This document shows, one piece after another, positions 1 to 8,712 of a stretch of DNA of 64,000 nucleotides; position 1 is the stretch's first letter; every line of letters begins with the position of its first letter. The DNA comes from Pseudomonas sp. R5-89-07 (GTDB lineage Bacteria > Pseudomonadota > Gammaproteobacteria > Pseudomonadales > Pseudomonadaceae), in NCBI RefSeq assembly GCF_003851685.1, contig NZ_CP027727.1, positions 1,054,001 through 1,118,000 of the forward strand. Direction: 5' to 3'. The position numbers and the translations under genes were made by a program. The notes beneath the pieces were generated by a model. The model saw nothing but the letters and a program-made list of their open reading frames with translations, did not search any database and was not told the origin of the DNA.

Positions 1-510
1 TCCGGCAGCGGTAAAAGTACCTTGCTGCGCGCCATGGGGCATTTGTGGCCGGCAGGGCACGGCAGCATCCGTCTGCCGGCTGCGCGTTATCTGTTTCTGC
101 CACAGAAGCCTTATTTACCGATAGGCACGTTGAAGGCGGTGTTGAGTTATCCACAAGACGACAGCGCCTATCCGGCACAACGTTATGCACAGGTGCTGGA
201 AACCTGCCGCCTGCCGCATCTGGTCAGCCGTCTTGATGAAGCCAACCACTGGCAGCGCATGCTCTCGCCGGGCGAACAGCAGCGCCTGGCCTTCGCCCGC
301 GCCCTGTTGTTCGCGCCGCAGTGGCTGTACATGGACGAAGCCACCTCGGCGATGGATGAAGAGGATGAGGCGACGTTGTACCAGGCGCTGATCGATGAGT
401 TGCCGGGGCTGAGTATCGTCAGTGTCGGGCATCGCAGCAGCCTCAAGCGCTTTCATGGGCGACATGTGCGGATCGAGGGTGGGCGGTTGCAAGAACAGCA
501 GCCAGCCTAA
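1..510 (+). CDS. ABC transporter ATP-binding domain, C-terminal part (SbmA/YddA-like), 5' truncated by window
   Basis: The open frame runs in from the window edge, so only the last 169 residues are present. It is the nucleotide-binding domain of an ABC transporter. The Walker A motif SGSGKST occupies the first seven residues, the signature LSPGEQQR lies near residues 89-96, Walker B LYMDEA at 109-114, the D-loop SAMD at 116-119 and the H-loop His at 144. The short domain with LSPGEQQRLAFAR and MDEATSAMD resembles the fused permease-ATPase proteins of the YddA/SbmA (ABCD-like) group, in which the membrane domain would lie upstream of the window. The substrate cannot be told. It is followed by a REP doublet and a terminator-like hairpin. 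Confidence 0.85.
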   Translation, partial: SGSGKSTLLRAMGHLWPAGHGSIRLPAARYLFLPQKPYLPIGTLKAVLSYPQDDSAYPAQRYAQVLETCRLPHLVSRLDEANHWQRMLSPGEQQRLAFARALLFAPQWLYMDEATSAMDEEDEATLYQALIDELPGLSIVSVGHRSSLKRFHGRHVRIEGGRLQEQQPA

Positions 511-513
511 GTC

Positions 514-606
514 AATGTGGGAGGGGGCTTGCCCCCGATAGCGGTCTGTCAGTCACAGATGCATTGGCTGATCCACCGGAATCGGGGGCAAGCCCCCTCC
601 CACATT
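514..606. repeat. REP doublet (REPIN), family 1, outward arms AATGTGGGAGGGGG / CCCCCTCCCACATT
   Basis: Two inverted copies of the core TGGGAGGGGGCTTGCCCCCG flank a loop of about 50 bases. The whole unit can fold into a long imperfect hairpin. It sits between convergent genes (the ABC transporter and yhcB). The loop resembles those of the units at 4476, 24316 and, more distantly, 60390. Confidence 0.9.
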
Positions 607-640
607 GGATCTCCATTGTCAGGAAAATTGAGGCCCAATA

Positions 641-676
641 AAAAGCCCGGCTGATCATCGATCAGTCGGGCTTTTT
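641..676. terminator. Bidirectional rho-independent terminator
   Basis: A 15-bp near-perfect stem (AAAAGCCCGGCTGAT with its complement ATCAGTCGGGCTTTT, one mismatch) around a short loop, with A-run and T-run on the two sides. It lies just downstream of the stop of yhcB on the minus strand and downstream of the ABC gene on the plus strand, so it can end transcription from both. Confidence 0.85.
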
Positions 677-692
677 GATGCTTGAAGAGGAA

Positions 693-1130
693 TTACTTCT
701 TCAGGCCGTAATGCTCATCCAGCATGCCTGGGGCGTTCGGCGTTTTTGGCGCGTAGTCCCGTGGCGGTTCCTGGTTTTCCCGAGGGGGGGTCAGGCGTTC
801 GCGGGGTGTTTGCGGTGCATCGGAATGCAGCGCGGCCAGCAGGCGCTGGCGGGTGATGTCGTCGAGGGCCAGGCGGTTAGCGCCATCGGCGAGATGATCC
901 TGTACTTCCTGGTAGCTCTGGGTGAGCTTCTTGACCAGGGTCGCGGTGCTGTTGAAGTGGGTAACAACCTCGTTCTGATAACTGTCAAAACGTTCCTGAA
1001 TGTCATCCAGCTGACGCTGCGTGCGGTTAGGCGCGGCATTCGGCAGCAAGCGGGCAACCAGGAAACCAATGGCGACACCGGCAACCAGGGCAAGAGTCGG
1101 CAACAACCAAACTAAGAGCGAGTGTTCCAC
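693..1130 (-). CDS. zapG: YhcB/ZapG family (DUF1043) inner-membrane cell-division protein
   Basis: A 145-aa protein with one N-terminal membrane segment (about residues 5-27, LLVWLLPTLALVAGVAIGFL), then a predicted coiled coil (about 37-75, QRQLDDIQERFDSYQNEV) and a proline-rich polar tail. This is the layout of YhcB (ZapG, DUF1043), an inner-membrane protein linked to division and envelope synthesis in enterobacteria. The gene stands alone on the minus strand, ends at a strong terminator and starts 140 bases from the oppositely oriented hydrolase gene. The function here is taken from the family. Confidence 0.85.
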   Translation of the reverse strand: MEHSLLVWLLPTLALVAGVAIGFLVARLLPNAAPNRTQRQLDDIQERFDSYQNEVVTHFNSTATLVKKLTQSYQEVQDHLADGANRLALDDITRQRLLAALHSDAPQTPRERLTPPRENQEPPRDYAPKTPNAPGMLDEHYGLKK

Positions 1131-1270
1131 GAGTCCTTCCTCTATAAACGGCTTTGCTTTACGTTAACGGCTCAAACCTGCGCTGTATACCGCGATTAAG
1201 CTCGCAATGATGCCATGCACAGACTTTTAGCTAGACGAGTCGACCCCTTGAGAGGTCACGGAGTTCATCC

Positions 1271-1906
1271 TTGCTCATGCGTGAAACCCCTGTTTTGATC
1301 GATGGCCCGGTGGGGCAATTGGAAGCCTTGTACCTGGATCACCCCGAACCACGTGGCCTGGCGCTGATCTGCCACCCCAACCCGGTGCAGGGCGGGACCA
1401 TGCTCAACAAGGTTGTCTCGACCTTGCAACGTACCGCCCGCGATGCCGGTTTGATTACATTGCGTTTCAACTATCGTGGCGTCGGTGCGAGTGCCGGTAG
1501 CCATGACATGTCCACCGGTGAAGTCGACGATGCCGAAGCGGTCGCCACCTGGCTGCGGGCAAAACACCCCGAGCTGCCGCTCACCCTGCTGGGTTTTTCC
1601 TTCGGTGGCTATGTGGCCGCCAGCCTCGGCGGCCGCCTGGAAGCCAAGGGTGAAAAGCTGGCTCACCTGTTCATGGTTGCCGCTGCCGTGATGCGTCTGC
1701 GCGATTCGGATGTTCTGCCACAGGATTGCCCGTTGACCCTGATCCAGCCGGAAACCGACGAAGTGGTCGACCCGCAAGTCGTCTACGACTGGTCCGCCGC
1801 CTTGAAACGCCCCCATGAGCTGCTGAAAGTGGCAGAATGCGGACACTTTTTTCACGGCAAGCTCACCGATCTGAAGGATCTGGTGCTGCCGCGCCTCTCG
1901 AATTGA
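1271..1906 (+). CDS. Alpha/beta hydrolase (CocE/NonD-like, YtfL/PA4440 type)
   Basis: A 211-aa single-domain alpha/beta hydrolase. Counting from the TTG start, the oxyanion-side motif ICHPNP lies at 33-38, RFNYRGVGAS at 65-74, the nucleophile elbow GFSFG at 108-112 (Ser110), an acidic residue in PETDEVVD near 163-167 and the His in GHFF at 192. This is a complete Ser-Asp-His triad. The substrate is unknown. Start choice: TTG at 1271 is seven bases after GGAG, whereas ATG at 1277 (protein beginning MRETPVL) is thirteen bases after it; either is possible. trpS begins 24 bases downstream, so the two are probably co-transcribed. Confidence 0.85.
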   Translation: MLMRETPVLIDGPVGQLEALYLDHPEPRGLALICHPNPVQGGTMLNKVVSTLQRTARDAGLITLRFNYRGVGASAGSHDMSTGEVDDAEAVATWLRAKHPELPLTLLGFSFGGYVAASLGGRLEAKGEKLAHLFMVAAAVMRLRDSDVLPQDCPLTLIQPETDEVVDPQVVYDWSAALKRPHELLKVAECGHFFHGKLTDLKDLVLPRLSN

Positions 1907-1930
1907 TAGCAGTCTGATAAGCGATTACCC

Positions 1931-3286
1931 ATGACGACGCGTACCCGTATCCTCACCGGCATCACCACCACCGGCACGCCGCACCTGGGCAACTACGCTG
2001 GCGCGATCCGCCCGGCGATCCTTGCCAGCCAGGACGCCAATGCCGATTCCTTCTACTTCCTGGCCGACTACCATGCCCTGATCAAGTGCGATGACCCGCA
2101 GCGCATCCAGCGCTCGCGTATGGAAATCGCCGCGACCTGGCTGGCCGGTGGCCTGGATGTGAACCGGGTGACTTTCTATCGCCAGTCCGACATCCCGGAA
2201 ATTCCCGAGCTGACCTGGCTGCTGACGTGCGTGGCCGCCAAGGGTTTGCTTAACCGCGCCCACGCCTACAAAGCCTCGGTGGACAAAAACGTCGAAGCCG
2301 GCGAAGACCCGGATGCGGGCATCAGCATGGGCCTGTACAGCTACCCGGTGCTGATGGCGGCGGACATTCTGATGTTCAACGCGCACAAAGTGCCGGTGGG
2401 TCGCGACCAGATCCAGCACGTGGAAATGGCCCGTGATATCGGCCAGCGCTTCAACCACCTGTTCGGCAACGGTAAAGAGTTCTTCACCATGCCCGAGGCG
2501 CTGATCGAAGAAAGCGTCGCCACCTTGCCGGGCCTGGATGGCCGCAAGATGTCCAAGAGCTACGACAACACCATCCCGTTGTTCACCAGCGCCAAAGACA
2601 TGAAAGACGCGATCTCGCGGATCGTCACCGACTCGCGCGCGCCCGGCGAGGCGAAGGACCCGGACAACTCCCACCTGTTCACCCTGTACCAGGCGTTTGC
2701 GAGCAAGGACCTGGCAGAAGCGTTCCGCAGTGAATTGTTGCAAGGCCTGGGCTGGGGCGAGGCGAAGAATCGTCTGTTCCAGTTGCTGGACGGCCAGTTG
2801 GGGGAAGCACGCGAGCGTTACCACCAACTGATGTCACGCCCGTCGGACATGGAAGATCTGCTGCTGGTCGGCGCCAAGAAGGCCCGTGCCGTCGCGGCGC
2901 CGTTCCTGGCAGAGCTGCGCGAAGCAGTGGGCCTGCGTTCGTTCGTCAACCAGGCTGCGGCGCCGGTCGCCAGCAAGAAAAAGGTCGCGAAGGCCGCACG
3001 CTTCGTGAGTTTTCGTGAAGACGACGGCAGTTTCCGCTTCCGCCTGCTGGCGGCCGATGGCGAGCAACTGCTGCTGTCGCGCAACTTCGCCGACGGCAAA
3101 GCGGCAGGCGCGGTGACCAAGCAATTGCAAAATGGCGAGGCGCTGGATGTACGCACCGAGGCCCTGAGCTTCAGCGTATGGCTGGACGACGCCGCCGTGG
3201 CCGACAGCGCCGAGTTCGCCGACAGCGCCTCTCGTGATGCTGCCATCGCCGCCTTGCGTGTTGCGCTGACCCCTTCCGAGGATTAA
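1931..3286 (+). CDS. trpS: Tryptophanyl-tRNA synthetase (long form)
   Basis: Charges tRNA-Trp with tryptophan in the cytoplasm. It is a class I synthetase: the HIGH-like signature TGTPHLGNY spans residues 14-22 and the KMSKS loop (GRKMSKSYDN) residues 204-213. At 451 aa it is about 110 residues longer than the enterobacterial enzyme. The extra C-terminal part (from about residue 345, starting with a Lys/Ala-rich linker AASKKKVAKAARF) is a separate domain of the kind seen in pseudomonad TrpS. The gene follows the hydrolase closely and ends before a terminator hairpin at 3316-3345. Confidence 0.97.
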   Translation: MTTRTRILTGITTTGTPHLGNYAGAIRPAILASQDANADSFYFLADYHALIKCDDPQRIQRSRMEIAATWLAGGLDVNRVTFYRQSDIPEIPELTWLLTCVAAKGLLNRAHAYKASVDKNVEAGEDPDAGISMGLYSYPVLMAADILMFNAHKVPVGRDQIQHVEMARDIGQRFNHLFGNGKEFFTMPEALIEESVATLPGLDGRKMSKSYDNTIPLFTSAKDMKDAISRIVTDSRAPGEAKDPDNSHLFTLYQAFASKDLAEAFRSELLQGLGWGEAKNRLFQLLDGQLGEARERYHQLMSRPSDMEDLLLVGAKKARAVAAPFLAELREAVGLRSFVNQAAAPVASKKKVAKAARFVSFREDDGSFRFRLLAADGEQLLLSRNFADGKAAGAVTKQLQNGEALDVRTEALSFSVWLDDAAVADSAEFADSASRDAAIAALRVALTPSED

Positions 3287-3315
3287 CCCGACCAAGGGTT
3301 GATTGCCATTATCCA

Positions 3316-3345
3316 GGGCCGTCGTTACAGTGACGGCCCGTTTTT
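3316..3345 (+). terminator. Rho-independent terminator after trpS
   Basis: GGGCCGTC and GACGGCCC form an 8-bp GC-rich stem around GTTACAGT, followed by GTTTTT. It lies 30 bases after the trpS stop and before zapE. Confidence 0.8.
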
Positions 3346-3365
3346 GTTGCCTTGCTAACGAAATT

Positions 3366-4460
3366 ATGACGCCCCTAGAACGATATCAAGCTGATCTGAA
3401 ACGCCCTGACTTCTTCCATGACGCGGCCCAGGAAAATGCGGTGCGTCATTTGCAGCGCCTGTACGAAGACCTGGTCGCGGCCTCCCAAGCCAAGCAAGGG
3501 ATGTTCAGCAAGCTGTTTGGCAAAAAAGACCACACACCGGTCAAAGGCCTGTACTTCTGGGGTGGCGTCGGCCGGGGCAAGACCTACCTGGTGGACACCT
3601 TCTTCGAAGCACTGCCGTTCAAGGAAAAGGTTCGCACTCACTTCCACCGCTTCATGAAGCGTGTGCACGAAGAGATGAAGACCCTGCCGGGGGAAAAGAA
3701 CCCGCTGACGATCATTGCCAAGCGCTTCTCCGAAGAAGCGCGGGTGATCTGCTTCGATGAGTTCTTCGTTTCCGACATCACCGATGCCATGATCCTCGGC
3801 ACCTTGATGGAAGAGCTGTTCAAGAACGGCGTGACCCTGGTCGCCACCTCGAACATCGTGCCCGATGGTCTCTACAAGGACGGCCTGCAGCGTGCCCGCT
3901 TCCTGCCGGCCATTGCGTTGATCAAACAGCATACCGATATCGTCAACGTCGACAGCGGCGTCGACTATCGTTTGCGTCACCTCGAGCAAGCGGAGCTGTT
4001 CCACTTTCCGCTCAACGAAGCGGCCCACGACAGCCTGAAGAAAAGCTTCCGCGCGTTGACGCCGGAATGCACCCAGGCCGTGGAAAACGACAAGTTGATG
4101 ATCGAGAACCGCGAAATCATCGCCTTGCGTACCTGCGATGACGTGGCCTGGTTCGAATTCCGCCAACTGTGCGACGGCCCGCGTAGCCAGAACGACTACA
4201 TCGAATTGGGCAAGATCTTCCATGCGGTGATCTTGAGCGGTGTGGAGCAGATGGGCGTGACCACCGACGATATCGCGCGGCGTTTCATCAACATGGTCGA
4301 CGAGTTCTATGACCGTAACGTCAAGCTGATCATCTCGGCGGAAGTCGAACTCAAGGACCTCTATACCGGTGGTCGCTTGAACTTCGAATTCCAGCGCACC
4401 CTGAGCCGCCTGCTGGAAATGCAGTCCCACGAGTTCCTGTCCCGCGGGCACAAACCTTAA
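3366..4460 (+). CDS. zapE: ZapE (AFG1-like) cell-division ATPase
   Basis: A 364-aa AFG1/LACE1-family P-loop ATPase. Walker A GGVGRGKT is at residues 66-73 and Walker B VICFDEFFV at 127-135, followed by the arginine-containing SNIVPDGLYKDGLQRARFLPAI region typical of ZapE. In E. coli ZapE associates with the Z ring during late constriction. I chose ATG 3366 (protein MTPLERYQ) because it matches the family N-terminus; the frame is open 21 codons further upstream, but that stretch contains the trpS terminator. A REP doublet follows the stop codon. Confidence 0.95.
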   Translation: MTPLERYQADLKRPDFFHDAAQENAVRHLQRLYEDLVAASQAKQGMFSKLFGKKDHTPVKGLYFWGGVGRGKTYLVDTFFEALPFKEKVRTHFHRFMKRVHEEMKTLPGEKNPLTIIAKRFSEEARVICFDEFFVSDITDAMILGTLMEELFKNGVTLVATSNIVPDGLYKDGLQRARFLPAIALIKQHTDIVNVDSGVDYRLRHLEQAELFHFPLNEAAHDSLKKSFRALTPECTQAVENDKLMIENREIIALRTCDDVAWFEFRQLCDGPRSQNDYIELGKIFHAVILSGVEQMGVTTDDIARRFINMVDEFYDRNVKLIISAEVELKDLYTGGRLNFEFQRTLSRLLEMQSHEFLSRGHKP

Positions 4461-4475
4461 AAGCGATGTAGATCA

Positions 4476-4570
4476 AAATGTGGGAGGGGGCTTGCCCCCG
4501 ATAGCGGTGTATCAGTGCCAGGTGTACTGGCTGACACACTGCTATCGGGGGCAAGCCCCCTCCCACATTT
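4476..4570. repeat. REP doublet (REPIN), family 1
   Basis: Inverted arms AAATGTGGGAGGGGGCTTGC and its complement around a loop containing GATAGCGGTGTATCAGTG. It lies between the convergent genes zapE and the AraC regulator. Arm order and loop agree with the units at 514 and 24316. Confidence 0.9.
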
Positions 4571-4589
4571 GTCCTGTATAAGCTGCCGC

Positions 4590-5585
4590 TTATGCCGCCT
4601 GCTGGAACTGTTGCCGATACTGGTTCGGCGACAACTCAGTGTGCTGCCTGAACAACCGCGCAAAGAAACTCGCATCGTCATAACCCACCTCATAACTGAT
4701 GGTCTTGATGCTCTTGCGGCTGCCCGACAGCAGGCCCTTGGCCGTCTCGATGCGCAGGCGTTGCAGGTAATGCAACGGCTTGTCGCCGGTGGCGGTCTGG
4801 AAGCGTCGCATGAAGTTACGGATGCTCATGCCGTGTTCCCGCGCGACGTCTTCGAAACGGAACTTGTCGGCGAAGTGTTCTTCGAGCCAGTGCTGGATCT
4901 GCAGGATGATCACGTCCTGATGCAGCTTCTGCCCGCCAAAACCGATGCGCCCCGGCGAATAGCTGCGTTGCACTTCATACAGAATGTCGCGGGCCACCGC
5001 CTGGGCGATGTTGGCGCCGCAGAAGCGCTCGATCAGATAAATGTAGAGGTCGCAGGCTGAAGTGGTGCCGCCGGCGCAATACAGGTTGTCGGCGTCGGTC
5101 AGGTGCTTGTCCTGGTTGAGCTGCACCTTGGGGAAGCGTTCGCTGAACGCGTTGAAGAAGCGCCAGTAGGTGGTCGCCTCCTTGCCATCGAGCAGGCCGG
5201 CTTCAGCCAGCCAGAACACGCCGGTGGCCTCGCCGCACAGTACGGCGCCGCGGGCGTGTTGTGCGCGCAGCCATGGAAGTACCTGGGGGTAGCGGGTGCA
5301 CAAGGCGTCGAAATCGTCCCAGAAGGCTGGCAGCACGATGATGTCGGCATCTTCCAGGCCGCCGTCCACCGGCATGATCACATCGCTGAAACTGCACACA
5401 GAGCGCCCGTCGGGGCTGACCAGGCGCGTCTCGAACGCGGGCGTCAGGCCCAGGCCCTGTTGTTTGCCATAACGCAGGCTGGCGAGATGGAAGAAATCCT
5501 TGGCTTGCATGAGGGTTGAAGCGAATACCCGATCAATGGCCAGAATGCTGACGCGCCGCAAGGGCGTGGAGATTTGGTTAGACAT
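4590..5585 (-). CDS. GlxA-type AraC family transcriptional regulator (DJ-1/PfpI + HTH)
   Basis: A 331-aa protein with an N-terminal DJ-1/PfpI-like domain (about 10-195) and a C-terminal AraC DNA-binding domain (about 225-325). The two helix-turn-helix units lie near 243-262 (FEDVAREHGMSIRNFMRRFQ) and 292-314 (SIKTISYEVGYDDASFFARLF). The DJ-1 elbow AVLCGEATG (Cys117) is kept. Proteins of this layout control quaternary amine, arginine or other catabolic genes in pseudomonads, but the ligand cannot be read from the sequence. The gene is divergent from an acyl-CoA dehydrogenase, 145 bases away, which makes that gene a possible target. Confidence 0.9.
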   Translation of the reverse strand: MSNQISTPLRRVSILAIDRVFASTLMQAKDFFHLASLRYGKQQGLGLTPAFETRLVSPDGRSVCSFSDVIMPVDGGLEDADIIVLPAFWDDFDALCTRYPQVLPWLRAQHARGAVLCGEATGVFWLAEAGLLDGKEATTYWRFFNAFSERFPKVQLNQDKHLTDADNLYCAGGTTSACDLYIYLIERFCGANIAQAVARDILYEVQRSYSPGRIGFGGQKLHQDVIILQIQHWLEEHFADKFRFEDVAREHGMSIRNFMRRFQTATGDKPLHYLQRLRIETAKGLLSGSRKSIKTISYEVGYDDASFFARLFRQHTELSPNQYRQQFQQAA

Positions 5586-5730
5586 AATTTCATTTATTCT
5601 TATAGGGGAAAGTGGTCACCAGACGGCTGGATCGTCTTATTTTTTGTCGCATGTGTCCAGTGTCCCGTGAGGTCTTCGCGGCATAGGCTCTGTGGGCTCG
5701 TCCTTGTCCGACAATCCACGCAGGTGACTC

Positions 5731-6867
5731 ATGATTCCCAGAACCTTGTTCAGCCCCGAGCACGAACTCTTTCGCGAAAGCGTGCGCACTTTCCTTGAAA
5801 AAGACGCGGCGCCGTTCCATGGGCAGTGGGAGAAACAGGGTTATATCGACCGTAGCCTCTGGAGTCGGGCGGGGGAGGCGGGCATGCTGTGTTCGCACGT
5901 GCCCGAAGCATACGGTGGGTTGGGCGCGGATTTCCTCTACAGCGCGGTCGTGATCGAGGAGATCAGCCGCCTGGGCTTGACCGGCATTGGCTTTTCGTTG
6001 CATTCGGACATTGTCGCGCCGTACATCCTGCATTACGGCAGCGAAGCGCTGAAGCACAAATACCTGCCCAAGCTGATCTCCGGCGAGATGGTCACCGCCA
6101 TTGCCATGACCGAACCGGGCGCCGGTTCCGACCTGCAAGGGGTGAAGACCACGGCGGTGCTGGACGGTGATGAGTATGTGATTAACGGCTCCAAGACGTT
6201 TATCACCAACGGTTACCTGGCCGACCTGGTCATCGTGGTAGCCAAGACTGACCCCAAGGCCGGCGCCAAGGGCACCAGCCTGTTCCTGGTCGAGGCGGCT
6301 ACGCCGGGCTTCGACAAAGGCAAGCGACTGGAGAAGGTCGGCATGAAGGCCCAGGACACCTCGGAGTTGTTTTTCCAGGATGTGCGCGTGCCCAAGGAAA
6401 ACCTGCTGGGCCAGGCGGGGATGGGCTTTGCCTACCTGATGCAGGAGCTGCCCCAGGAGCGGCTGACCGTGGCGATTGGCGCGCTGTCTTCGGCTGAAGC
6501 GGCGTTGCAATGGACGCTGGATTACACCCGCGAGCGCAAGGCGTTTGGCAAGGCGATTGCCGACTTCCAGAACACCCGGTTCAAGCTGGCCGAGATGGCC
6601 ACCGAGATTCAGATCGGCCGTGTGTTCGTGGATAAATGCATGGCGTTGCACCTGGACGGCAAGCTGGATGTGCCCACCGCGGCAATGGCCAAATACTGGG
6701 CCACGGATCTGCAATGCAAGGTGCTCGATGAGTGCGTGCAACTGCACGGCGGGTACGGTTTCATGTGGGAATACCCGATTGCGCGGGCGTGGGCGGATGC
6801 GCGGGTGCAGCGCATTTATGCGGGGACCAATGAGATCATGAAGGAGATCATTGCGCGGGCGCTTTGA
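5731..6867 (+). CDS. Acyl-CoA dehydrogenase (long-chain/LCAD-like type)
   Basis: A 378-aa flavoprotein catalysing alpha,beta-dehydrogenation of an acyl-CoA, passing electrons to ETF. The FAD/substrate motif AIAMTEPGAGSDLQG spans 124-137 and YTRERKAFGKAI starts near residue 265. The C-terminal motif is IYAGTNEIMKEII, not the IYEGT of medium-chain enzymes. In the long-chain and isovaleryl subfamilies the catalytic Glu is instead in the segment PQERLTVAIG, so Glu243 is the likely base. An AGGTG ribosome site precedes ATG 5731. The gene is monocistronic; REP unit and a convergent gene follow. The chain-length preference is unknown. Confidence 0.92.
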   Translation: MIPRTLFSPEHELFRESVRTFLEKDAAPFHGQWEKQGYIDRSLWSRAGEAGMLCSHVPEAYGGLGADFLYSAVVIEEISRLGLTGIGFSLHSDIVAPYILHYGSEALKHKYLPKLISGEMVTAIAMTEPGAGSDLQGVKTTAVLDGDEYVINGSKTFITNGYLADLVIVVAKTDPKAGAKGTSLFLVEAATPGFDKGKRLEKVGMKAQDTSELFFQDVRVPKENLLGQAGMGFAYLMQELPQERLTVAIGALSSAEAALQWTLDYTRERKAFGKAIADFQNTRFKLAEMATEIQIGRVFVDKCMALHLDGKLDVPTAAMAKYWATDLQCKVLDECVQLHGGYGFMWEYPIARAWADARVQRIYAGTNEIMKEIIARAL

Positions 6868-6890
6868 TCTTTGGTGCTGCCGAGGGCCTC

Positions 6891-6961
6891 ATCGGGGGCA
6901 AGCCCCCTCCCACCTTTGACTGCATTCGCAAATCAAATGTGGGAGGGGGCTTGCCCCCGAT
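6891..6961. repeat. REP doublet, family 1, opposite arm order
   Basis: Here the arms are ATCGGGGGCAAGCCCCCTCC then GGAGGGGGCTTGCCCCCGAT. The TGTGGG ends face inward, the reverse of the units at 514, 4476, 24316 and 60390. The spacer carries CTTTGACTGCATT, similar to the spacer of the unit at 21341. It lies between convergent genes. Confidence 0.88.
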
Positions 6962-6978
6962 AGCGGCCTAAAGATCAA

Positions 6979-8019
6979 TCAAGGCGCCGGATTCGGATGA
7001 TCCTTCTGAATCGCCTCAATCCCCTCCAGCACCTCTTTCGACAATTTCAGATCAGCACTGGCAATGTTGCTGTCCAACTGCTCCAGCGACGTGGCGCCAA
7101 TGATATTGCTGGTCACGAACGGCTGTTGCGTCACGAACGCCAAGGCCATCTGCGCCGGGTCCAGGCCGTGTTCCCGCGCCAGAGCCACATAACGGCTGCA
7201 CGCTGCTTCCGACTGGGGGTTGAAATAACGACTGAAACGGCTGTATTCCGTCAGGCGCGCCTTGGCTGGGCGTGCACCGCCCTCGTACTTGCCGCTGAGC
7301 ATGCCGAACGCCAGTGGCGAGTAGGCCAGCAAGCCGCATTGTTCGCGAATCGCGATTTCTGCCAGGCCCACTTCAAAGCTGCGGTTGAGCAGGTTGTAGG
7401 GGTTCTGGATCGACACGGCGCGGGTCCAGCCACGGGCTTCGGCCAGGGCCAGGAACTTCATGGTTCCCCACGGCGTTTCATTGGACAGGCCGATGTGGCG
7501 GATCTTGCCGGCCTTGACCTGCTCGTTCAGCGCTTCGAGGGTTTCTTCCAGTGGTGTGAGGTCGTCTTCGTCCTTGTGCTTGTAGCTCAATTGGCCAAAG
7601 AAATTGGTGCTGCGCTCGGGCCAGTGCAACTGGTAGAGGTCGATCCAGTCGGTCTGCAGGCGCTTGAGGCTGGCGTCCAGGGCCTGGACGATGTGCTTGC
7701 GGTTATGACGCAGGTAGCCGTCGCGGATGTAGTCGATGGTGTTGCCGGGGCCGGCGATCTTGCTGGCAAGGATCCAGTCGGCGCGGTCGCCACGGCTCTT
7801 GAAGTAGTTACCGATATAGCGCTCGGTGGTGGCGTAGGTGTCGGCCTTGGGCGGTACCGGGTACATTTCCGCCGTGTCGAGGAAGTTGATGCCTGCGGCC
7901 TTGGCCCGTTCGATCTGTGCGAAGGCCTCTGCCTCGCTGTTCTGCTCACCCCAGGTCATGGTGCCCAAGGCAATCGCGCTTACGTTCAGATCGGTCCGGC
8001 CCAGCTGTCGATAATCCAT
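6979..8019 (-). CDS. Aldo/keto reductase, Tas-like
   Basis: A 346-aa NADP(H)-dependent aldo/keto reductase resembling E. coli Tas. The catalytic tetrad is visible as Asp48 and Tyr53 (FLDTAEMYP), Lys87 (ILASKIAGP) and His132 (LYQLHWPER). The C-terminal cofactor segment NIIGATSLEQLDSNIAS lies near 310-326. I chose ATG at 8019 (MDYRQLGRTDLNVSAIALG) because it matches the family start and is preceded by AAGGAGTACCCG; the frame stays open 65 codons further up without support. The physiological substrate is unknown. Confidence 0.92.
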   Translation of the reverse strand: MDYRQLGRTDLNVSAIALGTMTWGEQNSEAEAFAQIERAKAAGINFLDTAEMYPVPPKADTYATTERYIGNYFKSRGDRADWILASKIAGPGNTIDYIRDGYLRHNRKHIVQALDASLKRLQTDWIDLYQLHWPERSTNFFGQLSYKHKDEDDLTPLEETLEALNEQVKAGKIRHIGLSNETPWGTMKFLALAEARGWTRAVSIQNPYNLLNRSFEVGLAEIAIREQCGLLAYSPLAFGMLSGKYEGGARPAKARLTEYSRFSRYFNPQSEAACSRYVALAREHGLDPAQMALAFVTQQPFVTSNIIGATSLEQLDSNIASADLKLSKEVLEGIEAIQKDHPNPAP

Positions 8020-8198
8020 CGGGTACTCCTTCAGGGGAAAACAATCATAAAAGCAGGTTGAATTTTTTTTCGCAATCTGCATAATTGCCCACCTCTTTCT
8101 GCAGTGGAAGTGATGCGCCGCCTGCCGAAGAATCTTGCCGTTGAACGGACGCGCTGACCCGAGCCCCCGATAGCGTCTGTATCCGGCTGCCTTTGACC

Positions 8199-8227
8199 TT
8201 GTCAAAGTACGCACTATTCAGTAAGAT
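8199..8227 (+). promoter_or_regulatory. Sigma-70 promoter of rplM-rpsI
   Basis: TTGTCA at 8199-8204, a 17-base spacer, and TAAGAT at 8222-8227. The predicted start lies about 35 bases upstream of the rplM ATG. The rest of the 250-base gap between the aldo/keto reductase and rplM shows no gene. Confidence 0.6.
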
Positions 8228-8269
8228 CCGCCGTCTAAATTTACAGGCGGCCCCTGAGGCTATTAAAGA

Positions 8270-8698
8270 ATGACAACTTTTACTGCAAAACCGGAAACAG
8301 TTCAGCGCGACTGGTTTGTCGTCGACGCCGCTGGTCAGACCCTGGGTCGTCTGGCCACTGAAGTCGCCAGCCGTCTGCGTGGCAAGCACAAGCCTGAATA
8401 CACCCCGCACGTTGATACCGGTGACTACATTGTCATCATCAACGCTGAGCAGGTTCGTGTGACCGGCAACAAAGCAAGCGACAAAATGTACTACCGTCAC
8501 TCCGGTTTCCCAGGCGGTATCAAGTCTTCCAACTTCGAAGGCCTGATTGCCAAGAAGCCTGAAGCCCCGATCGAAATCGCGGTCAAAGGCATGCTGCCTA
8601 AGGGCCCACTGGGTCGCGATATGTTTCGCAAGCTGAAAGTCTATGCGGGCGCTGTACACCCTCATGCTGCTCAGCAGCCCCAAGAACTGAAGTTTTAA
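8270..8698 (+). CDS. rplM: 50S ribosomal protein L13
   Basis: A 142-aa protein with the L13 hallmarks [16 protein letters not shown] (residues 14-29), [12 protein letters not shown] and a C-terminal [14 protein letters not shown]. It is an early assembly protein of the large subunit. It forms the usual two-gene operon with rpsI, 14 bases downstream. The start ATG 8270 has TGAGG ten bases upstream. Confidence 0.98.
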
Positions 8699-8712
8699 CG
8701 GAATAGTTCATT

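Noticed and set aside
514..606. Repeated GGGAGGGGGCTTGCCCCC units considered as CRISPR-like or phage sites
   Set aside because: They are widely scattered inverted pairs with no regular spacers, and no cas genes are present; they fit REP doublets.
1925..2827. Open frame of 300 codons antisense to trpS
   Set aside because: Mirror of the trpS codon bias; no recognisable protein and no start signal.
6807..6830. Acyl-CoA dehydrogenase seemed to lack the catalytic Glu (IYAGT instead of IYEGT)
   Set aside because: This is normal for the long-chain and isovaleryl subfamilies, where the base lies in the PQERL segment, present here.
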